64,000 nt of DNA, taken from assembly GCF_017571495.1 (NCBI RefSeq), contig NZ_JAGETZ010000008.1, positions 62,001-126,000 on the forward strand, in the 5' to 3' direction. Below are positions 8,096-15,563 of this stretch, in pieces. How positions within the stretch are numbered: position 1 is the first letter of the stretch; each line of letters starts with the position of its first letter. Made by a program: the position numbers and the translations under genes. Below the pieces are notes generated by a model. It was given only the letters and a program-made list of their open reading frames with translations, had not been told where the DNA came from and ran no database searches. The stretch is from Hymenobacter negativus (GTDB lineage: Bacteria > Bacteroidota > Bacteroidia > Cytophagales > Hymenobacteraceae).

Positions 8096-9436
8096 CTACC
8101 TCAATGCCACCTCGCCGAGCATGCGCTGCACGGCCGCTTCGTCATCGGCGGCCAGGACGCGTATTTCGCCCGCCAGCCCGCCATAGAGGGCCACCAGACG
8201 CCGCTGCACGGTAGCATCGGGCACTAGTACGAGGGTGGCCCGGCGCAGGGTCATGCGCTCTAACTCAGGGAGCCAGCCGCGCTCGGCGGGGCCCGCAAAG
8301 TCGGCCGCGAGGCTGGTGAGGTACAGTACCAACGGCTGGCGCGAGCTGTTCCGGATTTCGAGCGCGGCTAGCCAGGCGGGCCAGTTGGGTGCATAAATTA
8401 CCCCAAAGTCCGGGCGGTGCTGCACCAGCTGTGCCGCCTGCCGCGCATACTGAATCATGCGAAAGTTCAGCCCTTCTAGCTGCGGCATTTGGGGCGCGGC
8501 AGCGGCAGGCAGGGCTGCTGGCTCTGGCGCGGCCTGGGACTCAACCGGGGCTGGGGCATCGGGTACTAGGTCGTCTTCGGGGGCCGAAATGTCGTTGGCT
8601 TCGGCGGCCCCTATTTCCTCTGTGGGCTCGTCGAAAAGAGCCGGCTGCTGAATGGTGACGGCGGGAAGCTCCGGGTCGGGGTCGAAGTTCAAGTCACCGG
8701 CCAACGGGAGTTGGCGAGGCTGTAGCGGCGTGATTGGGGTTGCTTCTGCAGCTGTGGGCCGGCGGGGCGGGGCAACTGGGGCAGAAGTTGGAACGCCCGA
8801 TTGCGCAGCTTTCGGGGCGGCTAGGCGCGGTGGGGCCGGCGGGGGCGGCGGAAAGAAAGCACCCGAGCCAGCACCCAGATAAGGCGCGGCGGGGGCCTGC
8901 CACTGCTTGGTGAATACGGGCGCATTGATGCCCGTGGGCCACTGGCTGCGGCCAGGAGCGGCCAGGGCAGCGGTGATGGAAACAGATGCCTGCAGTGCCG
9001 TTTCCGTTACCGCTGCTGCTAATGGAAGCTCCGCCGGCAGCAGTTCGGCCAAACCGACGATGCGCGAAACCTGTACGGGGGCGTGCCGGGCGTCGGTTTC
9101 TGCGGTGGGAGTGGGCAGCAGCTGCACACCAGGCCCAGCCACGGTGGTCGCTAGTGCGTCGGAAGCTGCTTCGGGGACGGTAGGCGCTGCGGCTGCCTCG
9201 GCCGCAGTTGTGGTTTGGAGGTGGTTGGCAGTGGGTGGCACCGGCTGGGCCGAAGGATTTGCGGCCGGGTTTTCAGTGGCTGGGAGGTGGGGGTAGAGGG
9301 CTACCACGGGATGCTGGGTGGCCAATTGGTAGACCAGCGGCAGGGTAGGAGGCAGGGCCGCGCCGCCGAGTACGGCTACCTGCGGGTCGGCATCGTCCCA
9401 GGCCAGCAGCAAGACGGAGAAATCGGGCGGAGTCAT
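8096..9436 (-). CDS. Glycosyltransferase N-domain-like protein with long Pro/Ala-rich insert, lacking a C-terminal GT domain
   Basis: A 446-aa protein. The first 55 residues (FSVLLLAWDDADPQVAVLGGAALPPTLPLVYQLA) and the last 130 (FRMIQYARQAAQLVQHRPDFGVIYAPNWPAWLAALE, then PLVLYLTSLAADF, ELERMTLRRATLVLVPD) resemble the N-terminal Rossmann domain of GT-B glycosyltransferases of the glycogen-synthase type. About 250 residues between them are Ala/Pro-rich and probably disordered. The chain stops where the C-terminal donor-binding domain should begin, so it is probably not catalytic by itself. Its position, divergent from an alpha-glucosidase and near glgB, hints at a glycogen-related regulatory or scaffold role (inference). 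Confidence 0.5.
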   Translation of the reverse strand: MTPPDFSVLLLAWDDADPQVAVLGGAALPPTLPLVYQLATQHPVVALYPHLPATENPAANPSAQPVPPTANHLQTTTAAEAAAAPTVPEAASDALATTVAGPGVQLLPTPTAETDARHAPVQVSRIVGLAELLPAELPLAAAVTETALQASVSITAALAAPGRSQWPTGINAPVFTKQWQAPAAPYLGAGSGAFFPPPPPAPPRLAAPKAAQSGVPTSAPVAPPRRPTAAEATPITPLQPRQLPLAGDLNFDPDPELPAVTIQQPALFDEPTEEIGAAEANDISAPEDDLVPDAPAPVESQAAPEPAALPAAAAPQMPQLEGLNFRMIQYARQAAQLVQHRPDFGVIYAPNWPAWLAALEIRNSSRQPLVLYLTSLAADFAGPAERGWLPELERMTLRRATLVLVPDATVQRRLVALYGGLAGEIRVLAADDEAAVQRMLGEVALR

Positions 9437-9545
9437 GGGTAAAGCAGGAAAGGGAATTCGGCCGGCCTGCGGCAGGGAGGGGAGCTCGGCCGTGAATTAA
9501 CCCCCAATGCTACGGCAGCGGGGCCGCATTTGCCGAAAAAACCCT

Positions 9546-9574
9546 TTTGTCAGCCGCAGAAAAAAGTAACTTGC
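9546..9574 (+). promoter_or_regulatory. Possible promoter for the GH31 gene
   Basis: TTTG at 9546-9549, 17 bases, then TAACTTGC at 9567-9574. This is a partial match to the Bacteroidota TTTG/TAnnTTTG pattern with slightly short spacing, 86 bases before the ATG. Confidence 0.3.
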
Positions 9575-9659
9575 GCTCTTAGCCTTCGCGCCGCAGGCCC
9601 GGCCGGCCTTTCTTCGACTCACTTTTAGAGGGCTTTTGCCTTTTGCTTAGCATTACTTT

Positions 9660-12134
9660 ATGAATACCTCGATTCAGGAAAATAACTACATGGTGAACGA
9701 CCTGGCGGCCAAAAGCCATCAGGAGCATTATCCCGGTGAAGTAATTCGGGTCGACGAGCTCGACAACCACCGCTTTCTATTCAATTGCCAGAATGGTGTG
9801 CGGTTGCTGCTGCACGTGCTGAGCGACAAAATCCTGCGCTTCCGCTACCTCACCGACGGCCCGCTCTCGCCCGATTTTTCTTACGCCGTGCCCGCCGATG
9901 CCCTCTCGCGCCTGGCCCCGGCCCTGGTCGAATTCCGCGAAAAGCCCGACCACTACCGCCTCACCACGGCCCGCCTCATCTGCATCATTCAGAAGGAAAG
10001 CCTGAAGGCCCGCGTGCTCGACCGCTCCGGCACCATCCTGAGCGACGACGAGAAGGGCTTCCATTGGGAGTACGACTACGACACCGGCAACGACATCGTG
10101 AAGATGAGCAAGCAGGTACCCGCCGGCGTGCACTACTACGGCCTCGGCGACAAGCCCGACAACATGAACCTGCGCGGCAAGCGCTTCACCAACTGGGGCT
10201 CCGATACCTACGGCTACGTGAAGGGCTCCGACCCGCTGTATAAGAACATCCCGTTCTACCACGTGCTGCACCAGAAAATTGCCCACGGCATTTTTTTCGA
10301 CAACACCTTCAAGGCCAGCTTCGACTTTGCGGCCGAGCGGGCCGACGTGACCAGCTTCTGGGCCCAGGGCGGCGAGCTGAACTACTATTTCATCTATGGC
10401 CCCACGCTCATGGAGGTGGCCCAGGAGTACACCCTGCTCACCTGCCCGCCCGAGCTGCCGCCCCTCTGGACGCTGGGCTACCACCAGTGCAAGTGGAGCT
10501 ACTTCCCGGAAAGCAACGTCAAGGAAATTGCCTCGGGGCTGCGCGACCGCCAGATTCCCTGCGATGCCCTTTACCTCGACATCGACTACATGGAGGGCTA
10601 CCGCTGCTTCACCTGGAGCAAGCAGCACTTCCCCGAGCCCAAGCGCATGGTGCAGGAACTGGCCGCCGACGGCTTCAAAACCATCGTCATCATCGACCCC
10701 GGCATCAAGATTGACCCCGAGTATTCGGTGTACCAGGAGGGCGTGGCCAACGACTACTTCTGCCGCCGTGCCGACGGCCCGCTGATGAAAGGCTCGGTGT
10801 GGCCCGGCCTCTGCAATTTCCCCGACTACACCAACCCCGAGGTGCGCGAATGGTGGGCCGGCTTATTCAAGGAGCTCATCCAGGACATCGGCGTGAAGGG
10901 CGTGTGGAACGACATGAACGAGCCGGCGGTGTTCGAGAAGGGCACCTTCCCGCCCGACGTGCGCTTCCACTACGACGGCCACTGGGCCTCGCACCAGAAG
11001 GCCCACAACATCTACGGCATGCAGATGGCCCGCGCCACCAACGACGGCGTGAAGCGCTTCAGCTACCCCAACCGGCCCTTCACCATCACGCGCAGCACCT
11101 ACAGCGGCGGCCAGCGCTACTCCTCCGGCTGGACCGGCGACAACATCGCCAGCTGGGAGCACCTCTGGCTGGCCAACATCCAGTGCCAGCGCCTGAGCAT
11201 CTCGGGCTTCAGCTTCATCGGCTCCGACATCGGCGGCTTCGTGGACACGCCCACCGGCGAGCTCTACGCCCGCTGGATTGCCCTGGGGGCCTTCCACCCG
11301 TTCTTCCGCACCCATAGCTCCGGCGACCACGGCGACCAGGAGCCCTGGAGCTTCGGCGACACCGTGACGGATTTGGCCCGCTACTTCATCGAGCTGCGCT
11401 ACCGCCTGCTGCCCTACATGTACACCGCCTTCTGGCAGTACGCCACCAAGGGCACGCCCATGCTGCGCCCGCTCACCTTCCTCGACCAGAACGACACCGA
11501 AACCTACCTGCGCATGGCCGAATTCGGCCTCGGCGACAACCTGCTGGTCTGCCCCATCACCCAGCCCGGCGCCGACGGCCGCTGGATGTACCTGCCCCGT
11601 GGCGACTGGTTCTACTACTGGACCGACACGCCCCAGGCCGGTGGCAGCGAAGTCTGGGCCGCCGCCGACCTCACCCGTATTCCCCTGTTCGTGAAAGCCG
11701 GAGCCGTGGTACCCATGCAGCCGGTGATGCAGTACGTGGGCGAAAAACCCGTGGAAGAACTCACCCTGCACGTCTACTACAAAAACGGCAAGGCCGAGAG
11801 CGTCCTCTACGACGACGGTGGCGAAGGCTACGCCTACACCGAAGGCCACAAAACCCTGCGCCGCTTCACCGTCGCTGGCACTACTAAAGACCTTGTGCTC
11901 ACCCAAACCATCGAGGGCGACTACACGCCCAGCTACGCCACCTACCGTGTGGTGCTGCACGGCGTGGCTGGTGCCATCGAAGTAACCATCGATGGCCAGG
12001 CTGCCGAAGTTGCAGAAATGACCCTGGAAACGGGGTTGGTGCTGCCCAGCCTCGTGGTGCCGGTAGGCTTCGGCGAGGTGCGCGTAAGCGTGGTGGCGGT
12101 GGGGGAGGTGGCGCCGACTGCTCCGGTGGCTTGA
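9660..12134 (+). CDS. GH31 alpha-glucosidase, cytoplasmic
   Basis: An 824-aa enzyme releasing glucose from the non-reducing end of maltodextrins. There is no signal peptide, so it likely acts in the cytoplasm on imported or glycogen-derived oligomers. The N-terminal beta-sandwich includes the GH31 start pattern and YYGLGDKP. The barrel has the nucleophile Asp418 in GVWNDMNEPAVF and the acid/base Asp494 in SGWTGDNIASWEHL, plus SDIGGF and HPFFRTHS. C-terminal beta domains follow (LPRGDWFYYWTD, then YYKNGKAESVLYDDGGEGY). Length is normal. A second ATG at 9690 (MVNDLAAK) is possible. Divergent from the half-glycosyltransferase gene. Confidence 0.93.
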   Translation: MNTSIQENNYMVNDLAAKSHQEHYPGEVIRVDELDNHRFLFNCQNGVRLLLHVLSDKILRFRYLTDGPLSPDFSYAVPADALSRLAPALVEFREKPDHYRLTTARLICIIQKESLKARVLDRSGTILSDDEKGFHWEYDYDTGNDIVKMSKQVPAGVHYYGLGDKPDNMNLRGKRFTNWGSDTYGYVKGSDPLYKNIPFYHVLHQKIAHGIFFDNTFKASFDFAAERADVTSFWAQGGELNYYFIYGPTLMEVAQEYTLLTCPPELPPLWTLGYHQCKWSYFPESNVKEIASGLRDRQIPCDALYLDIDYMEGYRCFTWSKQHFPEPKRMVQELAADGFKTIVIIDPGIKIDPEYSVYQEGVANDYFCRRADGPLMKGSVWPGLCNFPDYTNPEVREWWAGLFKELIQDIGVKGVWNDMNEPAVFEKGTFPPDVRFHYDGHWASHQKAHNIYGMQMARATNDGVKRFSYPNRPFTITRSTYSGGQRYSSGWTGDNIASWEHLWLANIQCQRLSISGFSFIGSDIGGFVDTPTGELYARWIALGAFHPFFRTHSSGDHGDQEPWSFGDTVTDLARYFIELRYRLLPYMYTAFWQYATKGTPMLRPLTFLDQNDTETYLRMAEFGLGDNLLVCPITQPGADGRWMYLPRGDWFYYWTDTPQAGGSEVWAAADLTRIPLFVKAGAVVPMQPVMQYVGEKPVEELTLHVYYKNGKAESVLYDDGGEGYAYTEGHKTLRRFTVAGTTKDLVLTQTIEGDYTPSYATYRVVLHGVAGAIEVTIDGQAAEVAEMTLETGLVLPSLVVPVGFGEVRVSVVAVGEVAPTAPVA

Positions 12135-12163
12135 GTTTCTTAAAGACTTGAGTTTCTTAAAGA
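12130..12163. repeat. Tandem 17-bp direct repeat across the GH31 stop codon
   Basis: CTTGAGTTTCTTAAAGA occurs twice without interruption (12130-12146 and 12147-12163). The first copy contains the TGA stop of the GH31 gene at 12132-12134; the second ends 10 bases before the next ATG. Confidence 0.9.
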
Positions 12164-12173
12164 GCTTCATCCG

Positions 12174-12896
12174 ATGTTCCTGCGTTTAGTTTTGTTTGGG
12201 CTGTTGCTTCACACACATGAGGCATTGGGGCAGTCCCTAATAAGTAACGGTAGCTTTGAGCGTGTACACGACTGTCCCCGTTCTGTGGGTGACATCGAAT
12301 ATGCTCAGGGTTGGCGCAATGGAGGACTTACCCCAGACTTGTTAAGTACATGCACCGGCACGGGGGACAACGGCTTGCACGTGCCTCATACCTATGTAGG
12401 GACCCAAACGCCCCTTGATGGGGGATGCTACGCTGGGCTCGTTCTGTTCTCGCAGGAGGAAAATAGCTCCCTGAAAGAAGCATTTCATATAGAGGAGTCC
12501 ATATGGACCGGCTTGGCAACGCCGCTTGTTCCTGGGCACATGTACCGTCTGACTTTGTGGGTGGCATTGGCTGACTCTTCTCAATTCTTTACCCCCTACC
12601 TCACGGCCGTACTCGGCGCGACTCCGTTCGATAAGCTCGCCGCTCCGAGCCAGGGACAGGGAGTCCTCCTGCCTCTGAGAACCGCAGTTACTTCCGCAGG
12701 GTGGCAACAGGTTGTGGCAACGTTTCAGGCCTCAGCCGCTTGGCAGTATCTGTCATTGGGATTATCCCGGAGCCTATTCGACCTTCGAAAGTACAAGCAA
12801 GCTGTCGAGCACAACCGCCGCCGCCCTCGTAGGGTCGGCTCTGAACAAGACTGTTACTATTTCTTAGACAACATCACATTGGTGAAGGTCAATTAA
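12174..12896 (+). CDS. Secreted protein with NGSFE-type carbohydrate-binding-like domain
   Basis: A 240-aa exported protein. The signal peptide is MFLRLVLFGLLLHTHEALGQ. It then reads LISNGSFERVHDCP, AQGWRNGGLTPDLLSTC, GLHVPHTYVGTQTPLDGGCYAGL, a pattern seen in Bacteroidota surface proteins where a jelly-roll module precedes other domains. Here it is followed by LYRLTLWVALADSS-like strands and ends in YYFLDNITLVKVN without OmpA or a sorting domain. Codon use is visibly less GC-biased than in the neighbours, suggesting transfer. It starts 39 bases after the GH31 stop, just beyond a tandem repeat. Ligand unknown. Confidence 0.65.
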   Translation: MFLRLVLFGLLLHTHEALGQSLISNGSFERVHDCPRSVGDIEYAQGWRNGGLTPDLLSTCTGTGDNGLHVPHTYVGTQTPLDGGCYAGLVLFSQEENSSLKEAFHIEESIWTGLATPLVPGHMYRLTLWVALADSSQFFTPYLTAVLGATPFDKLAAPSQGQGVLLPLRTAVTSAGWQQVVATFQASAAWQYLSLGLSRSLFDLRKYKQAVEHNRRRPRRVGSEQDCYYFLDNITLVKVN

Positions 12897-12918
12897 CCAC
12901 CTCTAGCCACTTAAACCC

Positions 12919-12950
12919 AAAAAAAGGCGCCCGCTGGGGCGCCCTTTTTT
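12919..12950 (+). terminator. Rho-independent terminator
   Basis: GGCGCCC at 12926-12932 pairs with GGGCGCC at 12937-12943 over a GCTG loop, followed by C and six Ts; an A-run precedes it, so it can work in both directions. It lies 22 bases after the stop at 12896. Confidence 0.9.
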
Positions 12951-12969
12951 GTCCAGATTTCTCCGAGCC

Positions 12970-13101
12970 TCACAGCCGGGGCAGCACCACCGGCGCGAGC
13001 GTATCGTTCACCCCATAACCCTCATACTTGTGGGCGTAAGTGGTGGCGTAGCGGGACTGGCCGCTGCCGCCTGGCTTCGGCGGTCGTCCACGGTGTGCCC
13101 G
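12970..13101 (-). pseudogene. Possible 3' remnant of a lost gene
   Basis: On the minus strand, codons from 13101 down to a TGA at 12970 read ...GGSGQSRYATTYAHKYEGYG and VNDTLAPVVLPRL, which looks like a genuine protein C-terminus in composition. Upstream in frame there is a stop at 13102-13104 and no start. It faces the terminator at 12919-12950, which has an A-run on its left side and would suit a minus-strand gene. No family recognised; chance is possible. Confidence 0.25.
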
Positions 13102-13200
13102 TCACCAGCCCAAGGGTCAGCCCGCACCTGTTGCCACCGAAAGCCGTATCAGCAGGGACGTGGCTGCCGCTGACACCTCCTCGCCCCGACGCCCCTAACC

Positions 13201-14007
13201 ATGAAGCACCTCAACATACTGCTCCTGCTGCTGGCCTGGGCCCTGAGCTGGCCGGCCGGGGCGCAGCCGGCCAAAACGAAAATCCTGCTGCTCGGCACTG
13301 TTCACTTCGAGACGCCGCACAAAGACCGGTACGAGTTGAAAACCGATGATTTCCGCAGCCCCCGCCGCCAGCAGGAGCTGGAGGCCCTCACGGCGCTGCT
13401 GGCCCGGACCCACGCCCGGCAGGTCATGATTGAGCGGCCTCACGAGCGGCAGGCGGCCGTCGACAGCCTCTACCAGCAGTACCTGGCCGGGCGCTACGCC
13501 CTGGCCATTTCCGAGCGCGAGCAGCTCGGGTTCCGGCTGGCACGGCAGCTGCGCCTGCCCCATATCACTTGCGTCGATGAGCTGAGTACCAACCCCCACG
13601 ACAGCCTCATGACGGCCACGGCTGCCGCCGGCCAGCAGGCCCTGCTGCGCGAAATGGGCGTGGCCGCCACCGCCTTGCTGGGCTCATTCGATGCCGAGCT
13701 GAAAAAGGGAACCATCACCGACGTGCTCCGCTTCATCAACCAGCCAGCGCAATTGCGGGCCAACCTGGCGCTCTACCTCCAGTACATGGCCCGCATCGGT
13801 GCCGGCCAGAATTTCGCCGGCGCCGGCGCGGTGTCCGATTGGTACTTGCGCAACCTGATGATTTACGCCAACATCATCAGCCAGGTACGGCCCGGCGATG
13901 GCTATATAGTGGTCATCTTCGGCCAGGGGCACATCCCCATTCTGAAACACCTGCTGGAAAACAACGACCAGTTTGAGGTGGTGGACGTGCAGGCCGCGCT
14001 ACGGTAA
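13201..14007 (+). CDS. DUF5694 domain-containing exported protein (TraB-like)
   Basis: A 268-aa protein with a signal peptide (LNILLLLLAWALSWPAGAQ). It then reads KTKILLLGTVHFETPHKD and, at the other end, IVVIFGQGHIPILKHLLENNDQFEVVDV. The GT-x-H-F start and the GxGH near the end are the hallmark pair of the TraB/PrgY/gumN-like superfamily, of which DUF5694 is a Bacteroidota branch. RQVMIERP and SDWYLRNLMIYANI also fit. Members are suspected metal-dependent hydrolases; the substrate is not known. It stands alone between a terminator and a hairpin, so it is probably monocistronic. Confidence 0.8.
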   Translation: MKHLNILLLLLAWALSWPAGAQPAKTKILLLGTVHFETPHKDRYELKTDDFRSPRRQQELEALTALLARTHARQVMIERPHERQAAVDSLYQQYLAGRYALAISEREQLGFRLARQLRLPHITCVDELSTNPHDSLMTATAAAGQQALLREMGVAATALLGSFDAELKKGTITDVLRFINQPAQLRANLALYLQYMARIGAGQNFAGAGAVSDWYLRNLMIYANIISQVRPGDGYIVVIFGQGHIPILKHLLENNDQFEVVDVQAALR

Positions 14008-14027
14008 GCCGGCGCGGGTGGGGATGT

Positions 14028-14064
14028 TCTTGTTGGCGCGCGTCGCAGCCGCGCGCCAACAAGA
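14028..14064. terminator. 15-bp perfect hairpin after the DUF5694 gene
   Basis: The arm at 14028-14042 (TCTTGTTGGCGCGCG) pairs perfectly with 14050-14064 across the 7-base loop TCGCAGC. It starts 20 bases after the stop codon. There is no T-run, so it may be a REP-like stabilising element rather than an intrinsic terminator. Confidence 0.7.
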
Positions 14065-14167
14065 GAAGGGAAGAGGTGTCATTTCGAGCCTATAGCAGCA
14101 GCAGTTTATTTATCATTCGTTGGCTGATGCTTGCCGGACCTGAGTACATTGAACCGGGAACATGGCA

Positions 14168-14198
14168 TTGGCAATTGGGATAACAACCCAATTGCCAA
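14168..14198. repeat. 12-bp perfect inverted repeat
   Basis: TTGGCAATTGGG at 14168-14179 pairs with CCCAATTGCCAA at 14187-14198 over 7 bases. It lies between two convergent genes, 30-odd bases from the next terminator. Confidence 0.7.
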
Positions 14199-14214
14199 CC
14201 TTATTACAAACCAA

Positions 14215-14242
14215 AACAGGGCACCTCGCGAGATGCCCTGTT
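14215..14242 (-). terminator. Intrinsic terminator of the minus-strand gene 14264-14953
   Basis: AACAGGGCA at 14215-14223 pairs with TGCCCTGTT at 14234-14242; the centre CTCGCGAG is itself self-complementary. Read on the minus strand the hairpin is followed by TTTTGGTTTG. It sits 22 bases beyond the gene's stop. Confidence 0.8.
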
Positions 14243-14263
14243 CCATTTCAACCCATCCAAACC

Positions 14264-14953
14264 CTACGCTTTGGGCAGCTCGGGAGCGTTGTCCGGGGCG
14301 GGCGCATCGGTCACCACATAGTCGGCGTACTTGCGGGCGTCGGTGGTGGCATAAAGGGCCTTGCCGATGCCGCAGAGGTCGATAAGCTCGGCATAGAGGG
14401 CGTTGCCGGCCAGGATGCGCACATCAGCGGCGCGGCCCCGGGCAGCTTCGGCGTCCTGTTGGTCGCCCAACCGCTCCAGAAACTCGGCGGCGGAAGCGGC
14501 CAGCGTGTCCAGCATGACTGCTGTAAGGCCTTTGGGTGCGTACTCGGCCAGGTGGGCGCGGCCCACGCGCACCACCCGCAGCAAGCCCACGTACAGCTCG
14601 GCCTCGGGGCCGCCGGCCAAGCCGCCGCTCCCAAACATCTTGTAGCTGGCCGAGCGTACATCGTGCACCGTGCCCACAATGCCCATCAGGGCTTGCAGCT
14701 CCGTGGTGGCTCGCGTCTTCACGGCTTCCTTGGCCAAGGTGGTGTTTTGCTTGGCGGTATCCAACTCGATGTCGGTGGGCAGCAGCTCAAAATCCTGCCG
14801 CAGCTTGTCGAAAGCGGCAATGCGCTTGGCATCTACGCCGCGCGGGGCCAGCTCGGCAGCATCGCGCACGAGGCAGCCGTGTTTGTTGGAGCTGGTCAGA
14901 ATCAGCTCGCTTTGGGGCATGTGGAACAGGGCCACCGGTTGGGTTTGGCGCAT
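14264..14953 (-). CDS. Hypothetical mostly helical protein
   Basis: A 229-aa protein from the ATG at 14953 (MRQTQPVALFHMPQSELIL). A longer frame reaching 14998 lacks supporting features. It is rich in Ala, Leu and charged residues in a helical pattern: AFDKLRQDFELLPTDIELDTAKQNTT, LYVGLLRVVRVGRAHLAEYAP, LAASAAEFLERLGDQQDAEAA. No signal peptide, membrane segment or known motif. It has its own terminator. Length and codon bias say real gene; I do not recognise the family. Confidence 0.6.
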   Translation of the reverse strand: MRQTQPVALFHMPQSELILTSSNKHGCLVRDAAELAPRGVDAKRIAAFDKLRQDFELLPTDIELDTAKQNTTLAKEAVKTRATTELQALMGIVGTVHDVRSASYKMFGSGGLAGGPEAELYVGLLRVVRVGRAHLAEYAPKGLTAVMLDTLAASAAEFLERLGDQQDAEAARGRAADVRILAGNALYAELIDLCGIGKALYATTDARKYADYVVTDAPAPDNAPELPKA

Positions 14954-15046
14954 CACTAGAAACGAAAAAGGGGTTGTGGGATAGACATTTCCCCCCAACC
15001 GCAGCCGGAGGCGCGTCGAAAGTAATGGAATTTTTGGCAGGTGCCA

Positions 15047-15214
15047 CCAAACGCCCCGCCGGCCCGGCCCAATGCCCGGCCCACTCCTCCCAAGCCCCCG
15101 CTATCGCGGCCCAACGCTCCCCGCTCACTGCCGAAAGCTCCACCACCCCCTCCAAAGGCCCGGCCCACCACTACGAACGGTCAGCCCATCACTACGAACG
15201 GTCAGCGCAAGGTC
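15047..15214. repeat. Eight degenerate 21-bp tandem units (minisatellite)
   Basis: Consecutive 21-base units start at 15047, 15068, 15089, 15110, 15131, 15152, 15173 and 15194. Most begin CC(C/A)AA(C/T/G)GC or a variant; the last two start ACGAACGGTCAGC. Because 21 is a multiple of three, every frame gives 7-residue repeats, such as RPNARPT on the plus strand or GRALGRA on the minus strand, but no frame has a convincing start and context. It lies upstream of the gene at 14264-14953. Confidence 0.85.
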
Positions 15215-15322
15215 TTTTCAGCCGTTTGGAGGGGGCAGCGTGGGGGGGGCGTGCACGGCCTCGCACCAGTGCCGGTGGGCTGGGCCACAGCTATCGGGCG
15301 GCGTAGCGGGCCTTGCCGCTGC

Positions 15323-15544
15323 CTATCTTTGGCCCGGCCCGGTGGCCGCCGCTTCGGCGGAAGAAGTGTCGGAGTTGGGGCCGGTGCTGCCTGGGGAGGT
15401 GCTGCCCGTCGAGTGCGGCGGCGTGGTTGGGGCCCTGCCAAAAAGGGCAAGTAGCACGATGAGGACGAAGAGCACGATGATGCCTTTCTTGCTGGAAATG
15501 GATACACCGGCCAGGTGCGGGGCGGGAGGGGGAGGCATGGGCAT
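15323..15544 (-). CDS. Small single-pass membrane protein
   Basis: A 73-aa product from the ATG at 15544: MPMPPPPAPHLAGVSISSKK, then the membrane span GIIVLFVLIVLLALFG at about residues 21-36, then a Ser/Thr/Pro/Gly-rich tail without structure. The charged KK just before the span suggests N-in orientation. The upstream part of the longer frame overlaps the pseudouridine synthase gene and has a different composition. The two genes could be transcribed together, with 19 bases between them. No family recognised. Confidence 0.5.
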   Translation of the reverse strand: MPMPPPPAPHLAGVSISSKKGIIVLFVLIVLLALFGRAPTTPPHSTGSTSPGSTGPNSDTSSAEAAATGPGQR

Positions 15545-15563
15545 TGGAAGGGTGAATAGAGGC

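Noticed and set aside
9635..9661. TTTG...TACTTTAT promoter-like pair before the GH31 gene
   Set aside because: Spacing is only 15 bases and the second element overlaps the start codon.
14956..15171. 71-codon Gly-rich minus-strand frame
   Set aside because: Its content is dictated by the 21-bp repeat tract; no evidence of translation.
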